Shown: positions 6,742 to 14,435 of the stretch, in pieces | Layout of the letters: each line of letters starts with the position of its first letter | Numbering within the stretch: the stretch's first letter is position 1 | Source: Atopobiaceae bacterium | GTDB lineage: Bacteria; Actinomycetota; Coriobacteriia; Coriobacteriales; Atopobiaceae | Direction of reading: 5' to 3' | Length of the DNA stretch: 18,750 nucleotides | Assembly (NCBI GenBank): GCA_015258485.1 | Contig: JABZIF010000010.1 | Span: forward strand, 1-18,750 | Made by a program: the position numbers and the translations under genes | The notes under the pieces: generated by a model | Told to the model about the DNA's origin: nothing | Seen by the model: only the letters and a program-made list of their open reading frames with translations | The model's database searches: none

Positions 6742-8406
6742 GTGATTTCGACTGTCATTCGCACATGCTTCCCTGTTGCCGCTTTAGCTGTTGCAGACAA
6801 AGCTGAGGAAATTAACAAGCTTAATGTATTTCCTGTACCGGATGGAGACACGGGCACTAATATGTCGTTGACTTTGGGCACCGTTGTACGTGAAGTTCAG
6901 GATTTACCACAAGATGCAAGTATGCAAGACATTGCAAAAGCAATAACTCATGGATCACTCATGGGAGCACGTGGTAATTCAGGTGTCATTACTTCTCAGA
7001 TTTTACGTGGTATTGCAGAAGGTCTGTGTGATGCTAAAAATTCTAACTCAATCTCTCCAAAGGATGTCGCACATGCGTTTCGTCGTGGTAAAGAGGTTGC
7101 TTTTAAGGCCGTGAGAAAACCAGTTGAAGGTACTATTTTAACGGTATTAAAGGACGTATCAGCTAAAGCAGATTCTCTTGAGAAGTCTCAGTTAACTACG
7201 GTTGAGGTTTTAGACGCTTTGGTAATTGAAGCATATGAATCAGTAGCCCGCACTCCTGAATTACTCCCTGTTCTTAAAGAGAACGGTGTTGTTGACTCCG
7301 GAGCATTCGGATTTGCTACGTTTCTTGAAGGTTTTGTAAATGCAGTCTCCGGTAAAAGTGAGACAACTGATTTTAAGACTACTGTTTCTGTCTCTGATGC
7401 TAAAGCTGCTACTGACGCAAAAGTTGAAATTGAGCTTAATGATGATTGGGAAGGCTCGGAATATCGCTACTGCAACGAATTCCTTTTCAAAGCAGATAGT
7501 CCTGATTTTGATGAAGAAGCCGCTTTGAATTTCCTCTCAACCATGGGTGATTGTGAGCTTTTGGTTGGTTCCAATCCAGATTATAAAGTTCACGTACATT
7601 CAAATACGCCAAATAAGGTGCTTGAGTATATGCTTAAGTACGGTCAGATTTTTGAAGTCTTTATTCACAATATGGATCTTGAGGCAAAAGAACGTACTGA
7701 GAAGATCGCTGAAGATAAAAAAGCCTCTAATACTCCAAGAAAAGACCTTGGTTTTGTTGCGGTAACAGCCGGCTCTGGCTCTGAGTCAATTCTTAAGTCT
7801 CTTGGTGTTGATGTTGTTGTTTCTGGCGGTCAAACAATGAATCCATCTACCGCAGATATTCTTGAAGCGATAAAAAAAGTTAATGCAAATCATGTTGTGG
7901 TTATGCCTAACAATTCCAATATTCGTATGGCCGCAGAAGCTGCAGCTAGTGCATGTGAAGATATTAAGGTAGCAGTTATTCCTACTAAATCAGTACTTCA
8001 GGCTTTTGCTGCAATGTTTGTAGTAACTGACGGTGAATCGTTTGAAGACACGGTTGATAATATAACCGATGCTATTTCTGGTGTTCGATATGGTGAGGTT
8101 ACCACCGCAGTTCGTGATTCAGCTGCTGCTGACGGAACGCCAATTCATAACGGCGACGTTATGGGCATTCAGGGCGATTCCATTGATGTAGTTGGATCTG
8201 ATGTCATGCAAGTTACTCTTGACCTTATTGCAAAGATGCAAGGTGAGGAAGAGGGGGATAACCTTACTATACTTGCCGGTGAAGATTTTACAGAGGAGCA
8301 GCTTGATCTTCTTGTACAAAAGATTGAAGAGTGTTACCCAGATCTTGAAGTTGACGCTCAGCGTGGAGAACAGCCACTCTATCCCGTTATCTTCTCTATT
8401 GAGTAG
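6742..8406 (+). CDS. fakA: Fatty acid kinase, FakA/YloV family (DhaL domain plus DegV-like domain)
   Basis: FakA transfers phosphate from ATP to a fatty acid held by a FakB partner, giving acyl-phosphate for phospholipid synthesis. The 554-residue length matches the family. The N-terminal DhaL-type kinase domain (about 1-200) shows NVFPVPDGDTGTNM (residues 28-41) with the Mg2+-binding Asp residues, and GSLMGARGNSGVITSQILRG. A middle domain and the C-terminal DegV-like YloV domain (about 330-554, starting GFVAVTAGSGSESILKSLGVD) follow. Start is GTG 6742 after TGAGGT; an in-frame TAG at 6724 leaves no earlier ATG/GTG/TTG, so the N-terminus is slightly shorter than in the Bacillus protein. No fakB lies in the window. 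plsX and acpP, which act on the acyl-phosphate product, lie 5-6 kb downstream. Confidence 0.92.
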   Translation: MISTVIRTCFPVAALAVADKAEEINKLNVFPVPDGDTGTNMSLTLGTVVREVQDLPQDASMQDIAKAITHGSLMGARGNSGVITSQILRGIAEGLCDAKNSNSISPKDVAHAFRRGKEVAFKAVRKPVEGTILTVLKDVSAKADSLEKSQLTTVEVLDALVIEAYESVARTPELLPVLKENGVVDSGAFGFATFLEGFVNAVSGKSETTDFKTTVSVSDAKAATDAKVEIELNDDWEGSEYRYCNEFLFKADSPDFDEEAALNFLSTMGDCELLVGSNPDYKVHVHSNTPNKVLEYMLKYGQIFEVFIHNMDLEAKERTEKIAEDKKASNTPRKDLGFVAVTAGSGSESILKSLGVDVVVSGGQTMNPSTADILEAIKKVNANHVVVMPNNSNIRMAAEAAASACEDIKVAVIPTKSVLQAFAAMFVVTDGESFEDTVDNITDAISGVRYGEVTTAVRDSAAADGTPIHNGDVMGIQGDSIDVVGSDVMQVTLDLIAKMQGEEEGDNLTILAGEDFTEEQLDLLVQKIEECYPDLEVDAQRGEQPLYPVIFSIE

Positions 8407-8409
8407 GAA

Positions 8410-10629
8410 ATGATTGAATCTAAGGTAAGTATCGCTTCTGCATCAGAGCGAGTGGCACATACGTGTTCGCTTGTTGATAGCGTGAGTAGATTAAGATTTG
8501 TAAATGCTCATCGTGCCGAGGCGTTGGAGCGTCTCGGCATTCTGCGTGTTCGAGATCTTTTGTTGAATATTCCTCATCGTTATCTTGATTTTTCTCATCG
8601 TGTTCAGATTGCCTTTGCACAAATAGGTGAGGATGCCACCATTACAGGGTCGGTTACTTCGGTAAAGACTAAGCGTCCACGTCCTAAGATGGTTATCGTT
8701 GAAGTTGAGATTATTGATGAGACAGGTGTTTTGGTTGCAACATTTTTTAGGCAGCCTTGGATAGCAGAACAAATTTGTGTAGGTGATAAAGTAGCTTTCA
8801 GTGGAACCGTTTCATTTGCGTATGGATATCGTCAAATGAAGTCTCCATTTTATGAAGTGTTATGTTCCGCTCAATCATCTGCACAGGTATCTAGTAAAAA
8901 ACAAGATGTATCTTATGATGATGTTCCCAGTGAGGAGCCAACTAAAGCAGTGGTTCTGCCCGTTCATCCAGCTACAGACGGCGTGAGCCCCGCTTGGATG
9001 CGTCGGATTATTTCAGCGGCACTTGCAGATATGGGTGATGTTTGTGATTGGCTACCTGCCTCATTTGTAGCCAAACATCATCTGATGTCGTTCTCATCTG
9101 CACTGCGAGAAGTTCATTTTCCCCATAGTCTTGTTTCTGCTGAACAAGCGCGCCGACGTTTGGCATATGACGAACTGCTTAGCTTACAGCTTTCTCTTTT
9201 ATCAAGAAGATATTTGGAACTTCAAGGATATACGCCTTTCACGCATTCCATTGATGGACCAAAAATTCATTCTTTACGTGAACAACTTCCGTTTTCTCTT
9301 ACTGATGAGCAAGAAGTAGCGATACAGCAGATACTTTCCGATATGGCAAGCCCTCGTATAATGAATCGTTTATTGCTGGGTGATGTAGGAACGGGTAAGA
9401 CTGCTGTTGCTGCTCTTGCAGTAGCTGCGGCTGCCGATTCTTTCTCACAAGCGGCTATTATGGCGCCAACTTCGGTATTGGCGCAACAATATGCACAAAA
9501 AATTGGTCCATTGCTTAATCTTGCAGGTATTACATGGGCGCTTATTATTGGTTCTACTCCAGAAGAGGAGAGAAAACTCATCGAATCTGCTTTAGCAGAT
9601 GGAAGCATATCGGTAGTGTTTGGCACTACAGCTTTACTTTCAGATAGAGTTGTTTTTAAACATCTCACGCTCGCAGTTGTTGATGAACAGCATCGGTTTG
9701 GTGTTGATCAGCGTACAGCTCTCAGAAAAAAAGGTCATGGAGTAGATCTTCTCGCCATGAGTGCAACACCAATTCCACGTACTTTAGCACTTTCTCTGTA
9801 TGGTGATGTTGATACTTCCAGGATAATTAAGAGACCTAAAGCTGGAGCGGGTGTACATACAAGACTTGTAGTTCCTGAGAATTTGGATCAGGCGTATGCA
9901 GCAATTGTAGAGGCTGTCCAAGCTGGACACCAAGCATATCTTGTATGTCCTTTGATTGATCCTTCTGATTCAGAAGATGAGTTGGAAGATGTTCCAGAGA
10001 GAGCTCGTACTAATGCCCGGCTCTACAGTGCAACTCAAATATTTAACGAACTCTCTAAGTCAGTTTTTAAAGACTTTAGTTGTGAGCTCTTAACAGGTCG
10101 TTTATCTGAGACGCAAAAAGATCAGATAATGGAAAAGTTTAGAGCAAACAAGACACAAATTCTTATCTCAACAACAGTTATTGAAGTTGGCGTTGATGTA
10201 CCAAACACAACAGTTATGGTTATTTTTAATGCTGACCGCTTTGGTCTAGCAACGCTTCACCAGCTTAGGGGGCGTGTTGGTAGAGGCGACTTTGCAGGTA
10301 CGGTGTATCTTGCGAGCAATGCAAAGAGAGGTTCAATTGCAAGAAAACGCCTTAGTGCCCTTGAGCAAACTTCTGACGGATCAAAACTCGCAGAGCTTGA
10401 TCTTAAATTGCGCCATGAAGGTGAGACGCTTGGATATAAGCAGTCTGGTGGCACAACGCTTAAAGTTTCGGATTTGTATGCAGACGCAGATCTCATTGAT
10501 GCTGCACACAGTGATGCTTTGGCGATTTTTGATCAAGACCCAACTTTATCAAGTGAGTTGTATGCATCTTTGGGTATAGAAGCAAAAGATCGCTTTGGCG
10601 TTTATTTTGAAGAGCTCGGTTATAAATAA
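8410..10629 (+). CDS. recG: ATP-dependent DNA helicase RecG
   Basis: RecG is a branch-migrating helicase that remodels stalled forks and recombination intermediates. The 739-residue product has the N-terminal wedge/OB-fold region (LERLGILRVRDLLLNIPHRYLD, then ITGSVTSVK to the FYEVL strand), Walker A GDVGTGKT (324-331; usual form GDVGSGKT), the DEQH box (425-428, VVDEQHRFGV), MSATPIPRTLALSLYGD, GRLSETQKDQIM, and motifs V/VI ILISTTVIEVGVDVPN and HQLRGRVGRG. The start lies 3 bases after the fakA stop with no well-spaced Shine-Dalgarno sequence, suggesting translational coupling. fakA-recG adjacency is common in Actinobacteria, and near-adjacent in Bacillus. Confidence 0.96.
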   Translation: MIESKVSIASASERVAHTCSLVDSVSRLRFVNAHRAEALERLGILRVRDLLLNIPHRYLDFSHRVQIAFAQIGEDATITGSVTSVKTKRPRPKMVIVEVEIIDETGVLVATFFRQPWIAEQICVGDKVAFSGTVSFAYGYRQMKSPFYEVLCSAQSSAQVSSKKQDVSYDDVPSEEPTKAVVLPVHPATDGVSPAWMRRIISAALADMGDVCDWLPASFVAKHHLMSFSSALREVHFPHSLVSAEQARRRLAYDELLSLQLSLLSRRYLELQGYTPFTHSIDGPKIHSLREQLPFSLTDEQEVAIQQILSDMASPRIMNRLLLGDVGTGKTAVAALAVAAAADSFSQAAIMAPTSVLAQQYAQKIGPLLNLAGITWALIIGSTPEEERKLIESALADGSISVVFGTTALLSDRVVFKHLTLAVVDEQHRFGVDQRTALRKKGHGVDLLAMSATPIPRTLALSLYGDVDTSRIIKRPKAGAGVHTRLVVPENLDQAYAAIVEAVQAGHQAYLVCPLIDPSDSEDELEDVPERARTNARLYSATQIFNELSKSVFKDFSCELLTGRLSETQKDQIMEKFRANKTQILISTTVIEVGVDVPNTTVMVIFNADRFGLATLHQLRGRVGRGDFAGTVYLASNAKRGSIARKRLSALEQTSDGSKLAELDLKLRHEGETLGYKQSGGTTLKVSDLYADADLIDAAHSDALAIFDQDPTLSSELYASLGIEAKDRFGVYFEELGYK

Positions 10630-10674
10630 AATGAATTATCTTTTTTTGCAGTGAGTTTGGTGGCGAGAATAAAC

Positions 10675-11271
10675 ATGAGAATCGTAGGTGGAAAATGGAA
10701 AGGGCGCAGCATAGAAGCGCCTGAAGGAAGGGGAGTAACTCGTCCAACTACAGACCGTACCCGAGAAGCTATTACGAGCTCTATTCTTGCTGCTCGTGGA
10801 CTTGATTTGAGCTCTTCTCGCATACTTGATGCATACGCTGGATCTGGTGCAATGGGCTTTGAGTTGCTTTCGAGGGGTGCGTCGCATGCAGTTTTTATTG
10901 ATAAAGATAGAAAAACATGTGAGCGTATTAAACGTTCTGCAAAATTGCTAGGAGTACAAGCATCTGAGATGTCTGTGCTTTGTGGAGATATTTCTTATTT
11001 AGCAGAGCAAGCTCAACTAGTCGGTACGCCTTTTGATGTAGTGTTTTTAGATCCACCGTATGCCGTTGATAAATCGGTTGTGGAGCAACTACTTTTCAAT
11101 TTATGTGAAAATCGCAGTTTGACTAAGGATGTAGTAATTGTGTATGAACATAGTTACAAAACAGATTCTTTGGCGCTAGAAACGTTTGAGCACGTAAAAA
11201 GTAAGCGATATGGCATAGCTCAAGTCGATGTATTGATAGGAAAGATAAAGGAGCAACAAAGTGGAAACTAG
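10675..11271 (+). CDS. rsmD: 16S rRNA (guanine-N2)-methyltransferase RsmD
   Basis: RsmD methylates G966 (E. coli numbering) of 16S rRNA using SAM. From ATG 10675 the protein has 198 residues and begins MRIVGGKWKGR, matching the usual family N-terminus; in-frame GTGs at 10651 and 10660 would add 8 or 5 residues and have no better ribosome binding site, so the start is chosen by homology. Seen: RPTTDRTREAI (23-33), SAM-binding motif I LDAYAGSGAMG (51-61), acidic residue after the next strand (FIDKD), and catalytic motif IV DPPY (126-129). The 3' end overlaps coaD by 11 bases, and rsmD-coaD is a very common pair. The gap after recG (45 bases) holds a run of seven Ts at 10641-10647 but no stem that would make it a terminator. 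Confidence 0.93.
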   Translation: MRIVGGKWKGRSIEAPEGRGVTRPTTDRTREAITSSILAARGLDLSSSRILDAYAGSGAMGFELLSRGASHAVFIDKDRKTCERIKRSAKLLGVQASEMSVLCGDISYLAEQAQLVGTPFDVVFLDPPYAVDKSVVEQLLFNLCENRSLTKDVVIVYEHSYKTDSLALETFEHVKSKRYGIAQVDVLIGKIKEQQSGN

Positions 11272-11773
11272 CATTACACATGTAGTAGTGCCGGGCACAT
11301 TTGACCCTGTTACTAATGGGCATCTTGATGTTATTAAACGAGCTTCTCGTCTTTTTAAAAGAGTAACTGTTGCTGTCGCAACTTCAAAGGGGAAAAATGG
11401 TGTTGGAACTATCTTCTCCCTTGATGAGCGTGTACAGATGTTGCAAGAAGCTCTTTCAGATGCGGGACTTTCTGGAGTTTATGTAGAGCCTATGGAAGGC
11501 TTACTTGTAGAATTTTGTGAAAATCATGGAGCTGGGGGTGTTGTTAAGGGACTCCGTGCGATGACAGATTTTGAATATGAGTTACAGCAAGCAGACCTTA
11601 ATGCACATATGGCTCCTGAACTGGAAAGTATTTTTGTAATGTCCAATCCAAAATTTGGCTATGTATCCTCATCAATTGTGAGAGAAATTTCTGCAATGGG
11701 TGCAGATGTATCATTTTTAGTACCAAAAAATGTTGCTAAAAAGTTAGAAGCTCTGCATAATTGCGGTAATTAG
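11261..11773 (+). CDS. coaD: Phosphopantetheine adenylyltransferase
   Basis: CoaD makes dephospho-CoA from 4'-phosphopantetheine and ATP, the penultimate step of CoA synthesis. The product has 170 residues. Seen: nucleotidyltransferase signature PGTFDPVTNGHLD (11-23) with His21 of the TxGH box, KGLRAMTDFEYELQ (96-109) with Arg99, and the SSSIVRE ATP-binding segment (136-142). Lys96 replaces the Arg of E. coli RGLR, as in mycobacterial enzymes. The loop after TSKGKNGVGT is about two residues longer than in E. coli. GTG 11261 has AAAGGAG (11247-11253) 7 bases upstream, inside the 3' end of rsmD, which supports this start. Confidence 0.96.
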   Translation: METSITHVVVPGTFDPVTNGHLDVIKRASRLFKRVTVAVATSKGKNGVGTIFSLDERVQMLQEALSDAGLSGVYVEPMEGLLVEFCENHGAGGVVKGLRAMTDFEYELQQADLNAHMAPELESIFVMSNPKFGYVSSSIVREISAMGADVSFLVPKNVAKKLEALHNCGN

Positions 11774-11804
11774 ATATATTTGCCCTGCGTGCAACTCATA
11801 TTCT

Positions 11805-11866
11805 GCTAACATTCTTAAAAAGGCGTTTTTATGTCTCAAAGTGTTAGCTGTATTTTGAGGTATAAA
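11805..11866 (+). promoter_or_regulatory. Inverted repeat and possible promoter upstream of the SepIVA-like gene
   Basis: In the 126-bp gap after coaD, GCTAACA (11805-11811) and TGTTAGC (11842-11848) form an inverted repeat that encloses a second one, TAAAAA (11816-11821) and TTTTTA (11826-11831) around GGCG. TATAAA at 11861-11866 is a -10-like hexamer but has no good -35. The hairpins could act as a weak terminator for the upstream operon or as an operator; neither is shown. Confidence 0.3.
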
Positions 11867-11899
11867 ATGCAGTGAGTAGTAGATTGAAAGGAGCCCTGG

Positions 11900-12397
11900 A
11901 TGCAGCCAGGCGAGGAAATTGAGAGCCTTGTATCTGAGATAGAACAGATGGTAACAGAGGCCAAATCACCATTTATGGATGGTGGTAACAAGAAGATCAT
12001 TGATGCCCAGGACTTCTATGAGCTGCTTGATGAGATTCGTCGTGTTTTCCCAGAAGAGTTTACTACCGCTCGTCGTATCATCAAGGAAGAGGATGAGACT
12101 CTTGAGCGCGCACGTGCTCAGGCAGAATCTATTATCTCTGATGCACAACAGCAGGCCATGATTCTTGCTGGAGACCAAGAGGTAGTAAGACTTGCTCAGC
12201 AACAGGCAGATAATATTCGTGATCAGGCTGAACAGTATGAGCGTGATACACGCTATAACGCTGAGGAGTATGCTGATACCGTTCTTGCTCACCTTGAAGA
12301 GAATCTCAAGAGTTTAACTAATTCGGTTTCTCGTGTTCGTCAGACCTTAGATGAGAACTCTGGTCCTCGCAATACAAGTAATAACGTTGCCTGGTAA
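11900..12397 (+). CDS. SepIVA/DivIVA-like coiled-coil protein
   Basis: A 165-residue acidic protein with a short N-terminal segment (FYELLDEIRRVFPEEF, about residues 39-54) followed by long helices rich in Glu, Gln, Arg and Ala (about 60-155, e.g. ERARAQAESIISDAQQQA), typical of DivIVA-type coiled coils. No membrane segment, signal peptide or catalytic motif is seen. In Actinobacteria the gene between coaD and DUF177-rpmF-rnc is a DivIVA-like protein; in mycobacteria the gene next to DUF177 and rnc is SepIVA, a septation factor. By position and composition this is probably the equivalent, acting in cell division or peripheral envelope synthesis, but sequence identity cannot be judged by eye. 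GAAAGGAG ends 6 bases before the ATG. DUF177 follows after 5 bases. Confidence 0.8.
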   Translation: MQPGEEIESLVSEIEQMVTEAKSPFMDGGNKKIIDAQDFYELLDEIRRVFPEEFTTARRIIKEEDETLERARAQAESIISDAQQQAMILAGDQEVVRLAQQQADNIRDQAEQYERDTRYNAEEYADTVLAHLEENLKSLTNSVSRVRQTLDENSGPRNTSNNVAW

Positions 12398-12402
12398 ATT
12401 CA

Positions 12403-12972
12403 ATGCAACCAGTTCTTTATGCATTAGATGATCGTCTTGCTAACGCAGGAGATACTGTCTCATATGCTGACCATATACATGAGGCTAGCTATGAGTTGGG
12501 AGAGCATACGTTTACGCTTCCTGCCGGTATTGATTTTGATTTAGTGCTTACCAATGCAGGTGAGGGTATTCTAGTTACTGGAATGCTTAGAGCTGATGTT
12601 GTTGGTGTGTGTGACCGTTGTCTTGAGAAAGCGCAGTTTTCTATCCATGCTGAGGTAGATGAGTACTATCTTTTTGAAGAGCCAACAGTTGCTGCGGACG
12701 ATGAGGATGAGGCAGATTACGTATTGGTAAATGCCGATAAAACCATTGATCTTGCAGAGGCACTTTTACCTTCGCTTGTTATGGAAACACCATATGTGGT
12801 ACTGTGTCGGCCCAACTGCAAGGGGTTATGTCCAGTTTGCGGTACAAATCTCAATGAAGAAGATTGTGGTCATGCTGATCAACGCGCACAAGATCAAAAA
12901 ACAGATAAGCTTGCTTCAAATCCGTTCGCTGCACTTAAAAATCTTACATTTAAGTCAGATTCGGACGTTTGA
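12403..12972 (+). CDS. DUF177 (YceD family) protein
   Basis: A 189-residue member of the YceD/DUF177 family, which is almost always found directly upstream of rpmF; a role in 23S rRNA or large-subunit biogenesis has been proposed for the family, but the mechanism is not known. Seen: a CDRC pair (C70, C73) after the beta-rich first domain, an acidic stretch (FEEPTVAADDEDEAD, 91-105), and the C-terminal Cys cluster LCRPNCKGLCPVCGTNL (C135, C139, C143, C146, plus C155), which is the family signature and suggests zinc binding. There is no clear Shine-Dalgarno sequence; the 5-base distance from the upstream stop suggests coupled translation. Next gene is rpmF, 149 bases downstream with its own promoter-like region. 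Confidence 0.9.
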   Translation: MQPVLYALDDRLANAGDTVSYADHIHEASYELGEHTFTLPAGIDFDLVLTNAGEGILVTGMLRADVVGVCDRCLEKAQFSIHAEVDEYYLFEEPTVAADDEDEADYVLVNADKTIDLAEALLPSLVMETPYVVLCRPNCKGLCPVCGTNLNEEDCGHADQRAQDQKTDKLASNPFAALKNLTFKSDSDV

Positions 12973-13013
12973 TTAAAAAATTTCTTTCCTTAAATGGTGA
13001 AGAATTGCCATAT

Positions 13014-13046
13014 CTACGTACAAAATTGTTCTGTACGTGGTATAGT
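13014..13046 (+). promoter_or_regulatory. Palindrome overlapping a candidate rpmF promoter
   Basis: ACGTACA (13016-13022) and TGTACGT (13032-13038) form a perfect inverted repeat with a 9-base spacer; the arms extend to CTACGTACA/TGTACGTGG if one G-T pair is allowed. TATAGT at 13041-13046 is a good -10 hexamer directly to the right, and the place where its -35 should lie is inside the left arm and has a poor match. This layout fits an operator or an activator site on the rpmF-plsX promoter. No known regulator is assigned. Confidence 0.4.
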
Positions 13047-13121
13047 ATCCAACGCATTATGTGAATGAGTCGCGTCTTTGAAAATAGAATGAGGCGCTAG
13101 CAAGAGCAAGAGAGGTTCAAG

Positions 13122-13301
13122 ATGGCAGTACCTAAGCAAAAGAAGGGCCGTGGCGCAACCCACACTCGTCGTTCGGCAAATAGCAAGCTCAACGCAGCAG
13201 CACGCTCCATATGCCCACAGTGTGGTGCTCCAAAGCTTCCTCACCACGTTTGTCCTAATTGTGGTTTCTATAAGGACCGTGAGGTTGTTGTTACTGAGTA
13301 A
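13122..13301 (+). CDS. rpmF: Large-subunit ribosomal protein L32 (bL32), zinc-binding form
   Basis: A 59-residue protein starting MAVPKQKKGRGATHTRRSAN, the conserved bL32 N-terminus. The zinc ribbon pairs C31-x2-C34 (CPQC) and C44-x2-C47 (CPNC) are intact, so this is the zinc-dependent form. AGAGG at 13111-13115 lies 6 bases before the ATG. Position is diagnostic: DUF177 upstream and plsX downstream. The DNA here is visibly richer in C-ending codons (e.g. GGC, ACC, CTC, AAC) than in neighbouring genes, as expected for a highly expressed ribosomal gene. Confidence 0.97.
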   Translation: MAVPKQKKGRGATHTRRSANSKLNAAARSICPQCGAPKLPHHVCPNCGFYKDREVVVTE

Positions 13302-13322
13302 CAAACATACAGCGTATGGCCA

Positions 13323-13357
13323 GGAGGCCGGTCCCTTGTGGGTCGGTCTCCTTTTTT
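13323..13357 (+). terminator. Intrinsic terminator/attenuator between rpmF and plsX
   Basis: The left arm GGAGGCCGGTCCC (13323-13335) and right arm GGGTCGGTCTCC (13340-13351) pair over a 4-base TTGT loop, with two G-U pairs and one bulged T, followed by six Ts (13352-13357). This is a strong rho-independent terminator. It ends 5 bases before the Shine-Dalgarno sequence of plsX, and no separate plsX promoter is visible, so plsX is presumably expressed by partial read-through. Confidence 0.85.
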
Positions 13358-13375
13358 ATAGCAGGAGGTATAGGC

Positions 13376-14359
13376 ATGTCTGCCATTTGTGTTGATGTTA
13401 TGGGCTCAGATAAGAGTCCAGAGGTTGTTTTAGAAGGAGTACGGATGGCTCTTGAGAAGGACCAAGAGCTTAAGGTTCTTCTCGCTGGAAATGAAGAAGT
13501 GGTATCTCCTTTTGTTGCTCGCTATGATCGTGCCAAAGCATTGATAACAACCGAGGTTATTGGTATGGGTGAACATCCTGCTAATGCTGTCAGGCAAAAG
13601 AAAGATGCAAGTATTGTGCGTGCGGCACAAGCAGTAAAGTCAGGAGATGCTGATGGCCTTTTTTCTGCAGGTTCAACAGGTGCAGTTCTTACTGCCGCTA
13701 CCTTTGGTATTGGTCGTATTAAGGGAATTAAGCGCCCAGCGCTTGCTTTAATCTTTCCTGGTTTAGAGAATCATCGTACTGTTTTTCTTGATACAGGGGC
13801 AAATGCAGATGTGAGGCCAGAAGTTTTGGTTCAGTTTGCACAAATGGGAAGTGCGTATGCTTGTGCTTCCTTTGGAGTACAAGAACCAAAAATCGGCTTA
13901 CTTTGTAATGGTTCAGAAGAAACAAAAGGTTCTGAACTTGCACTTTCATATCATGCAGCTCTTGTAGAGTCAGGTATTAATTTTGTAGGAAATGCAGAGG
14001 GAACTGATATTCTAGGTAATCGTTTTGATGTTATTGTTACTGATGGCTTTACGGGAAACGTTGCGCTTAAATCAATTGAAAGTACCGGAAAGTATATTTT
14101 GAGCAGCTTGAAGACAGCTGTTTCTACATCTAAAAAGGCTGCATTTGGTGCTCTTCTTCTAAAAGATACGTTGAAGGTCGTTTCAGCAAATCTTTCCGGC
14201 GATGAGGTTGGCGGTGCCGTACTTCTTGGTGTTTCTGCGCCTGTTTTTAAGGGCCATGGTGCTACAAGTTCTTCTGCGGTTTGTGCTGGTGTATTATCAA
14301 CAGCGTCGGCAGTACGGTCAGAGCTTGTTAAAACTATTGCTTCAACAATTTCTTTATAG
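13376..14359 (+). CDS. plsX: Phosphate acyltransferase PlsX
   Basis: PlsX interconverts acyl-ACP and acyl-phosphate; the acyl-phosphate is used by PlsY for the first acylation of glycerol-3-phosphate. The 327-residue protein starts MSAICVDVMGSDKSPEVV, matching the family opening (MGGD...P, here MGSD, one Gly to Ser change). Further family segments: GAVLTAATFGIGRIKGIKRPALA, LDTGANADVRPEVLVQFA, SEETKGSEL, DVIVTDGFTGNVALKSIE and GGAVLLGVSAPVFKGHGA. AGGAGGT (13363-13369) stands 6 bases before ATG 13376; an in-frame ATG at 13316 would place the terminator stem inside the coding region and is rejected. Acts at the membrane surface. Upstream fakA and downstream acpP supply its two acyl forms. Confidence 0.95.
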   Translation: MSAICVDVMGSDKSPEVVLEGVRMALEKDQELKVLLAGNEEVVSPFVARYDRAKALITTEVIGMGEHPANAVRQKKDASIVRAAQAVKSGDADGLFSAGSTGAVLTAATFGIGRIKGIKRPALALIFPGLENHRTVFLDTGANADVRPEVLVQFAQMGSAYACASFGVQEPKIGLLCNGSEETKGSELALSYHAALVESGINFVGNAEGTDILGNRFDVIVTDGFTGNVALKSIESTGKYILSSLKTAVSTSKKAAFGALLLKDTLKVVSANLSGDEVGGAVLLGVSAPVFKGHGATSSSAVCAGVLSTASAVRSELVKTIASTISL

Positions 14360-14435
14360 CGAGTTTAAGTATTTAGTCGTTGCTTATTGAGATATTTTGA
14401 TTGAAAGTACTTTTATTTTTGATTGTTTTTTATCC

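Noticed and set aside
9267..9668. Minus-strand open frame of 133 codons inside recG
   Set aside because: It lies fully opposite the RecG Walker A region, is rich in Ser/Ala/Thr as an antisense shadow, and shows no recognisable domain.
10631..10654. Seven-codon reading frame (ATG to TGA) between recG and rsmD, a possible leader peptide
   Set aside because: No Shine-Dalgarno sequence, no following attenuator stem, and no run of regulatory codons; likely chance.
13316..13375. N-terminal extension of plsX from the ATG at 13316
   Set aside because: The extension would be encoded by the terminator hairpin and T run, while ATG 13376 has an ideal AGGAGGT and gives the family N-terminus.
14402..14420. 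AAAGTACTTT followed by T-rich DNA after plsX, as a terminator
   Set aside because: The 10-bp palindrome has no loop, so it cannot fold as a normal terminator hairpin; it is left as AT-rich spacer.
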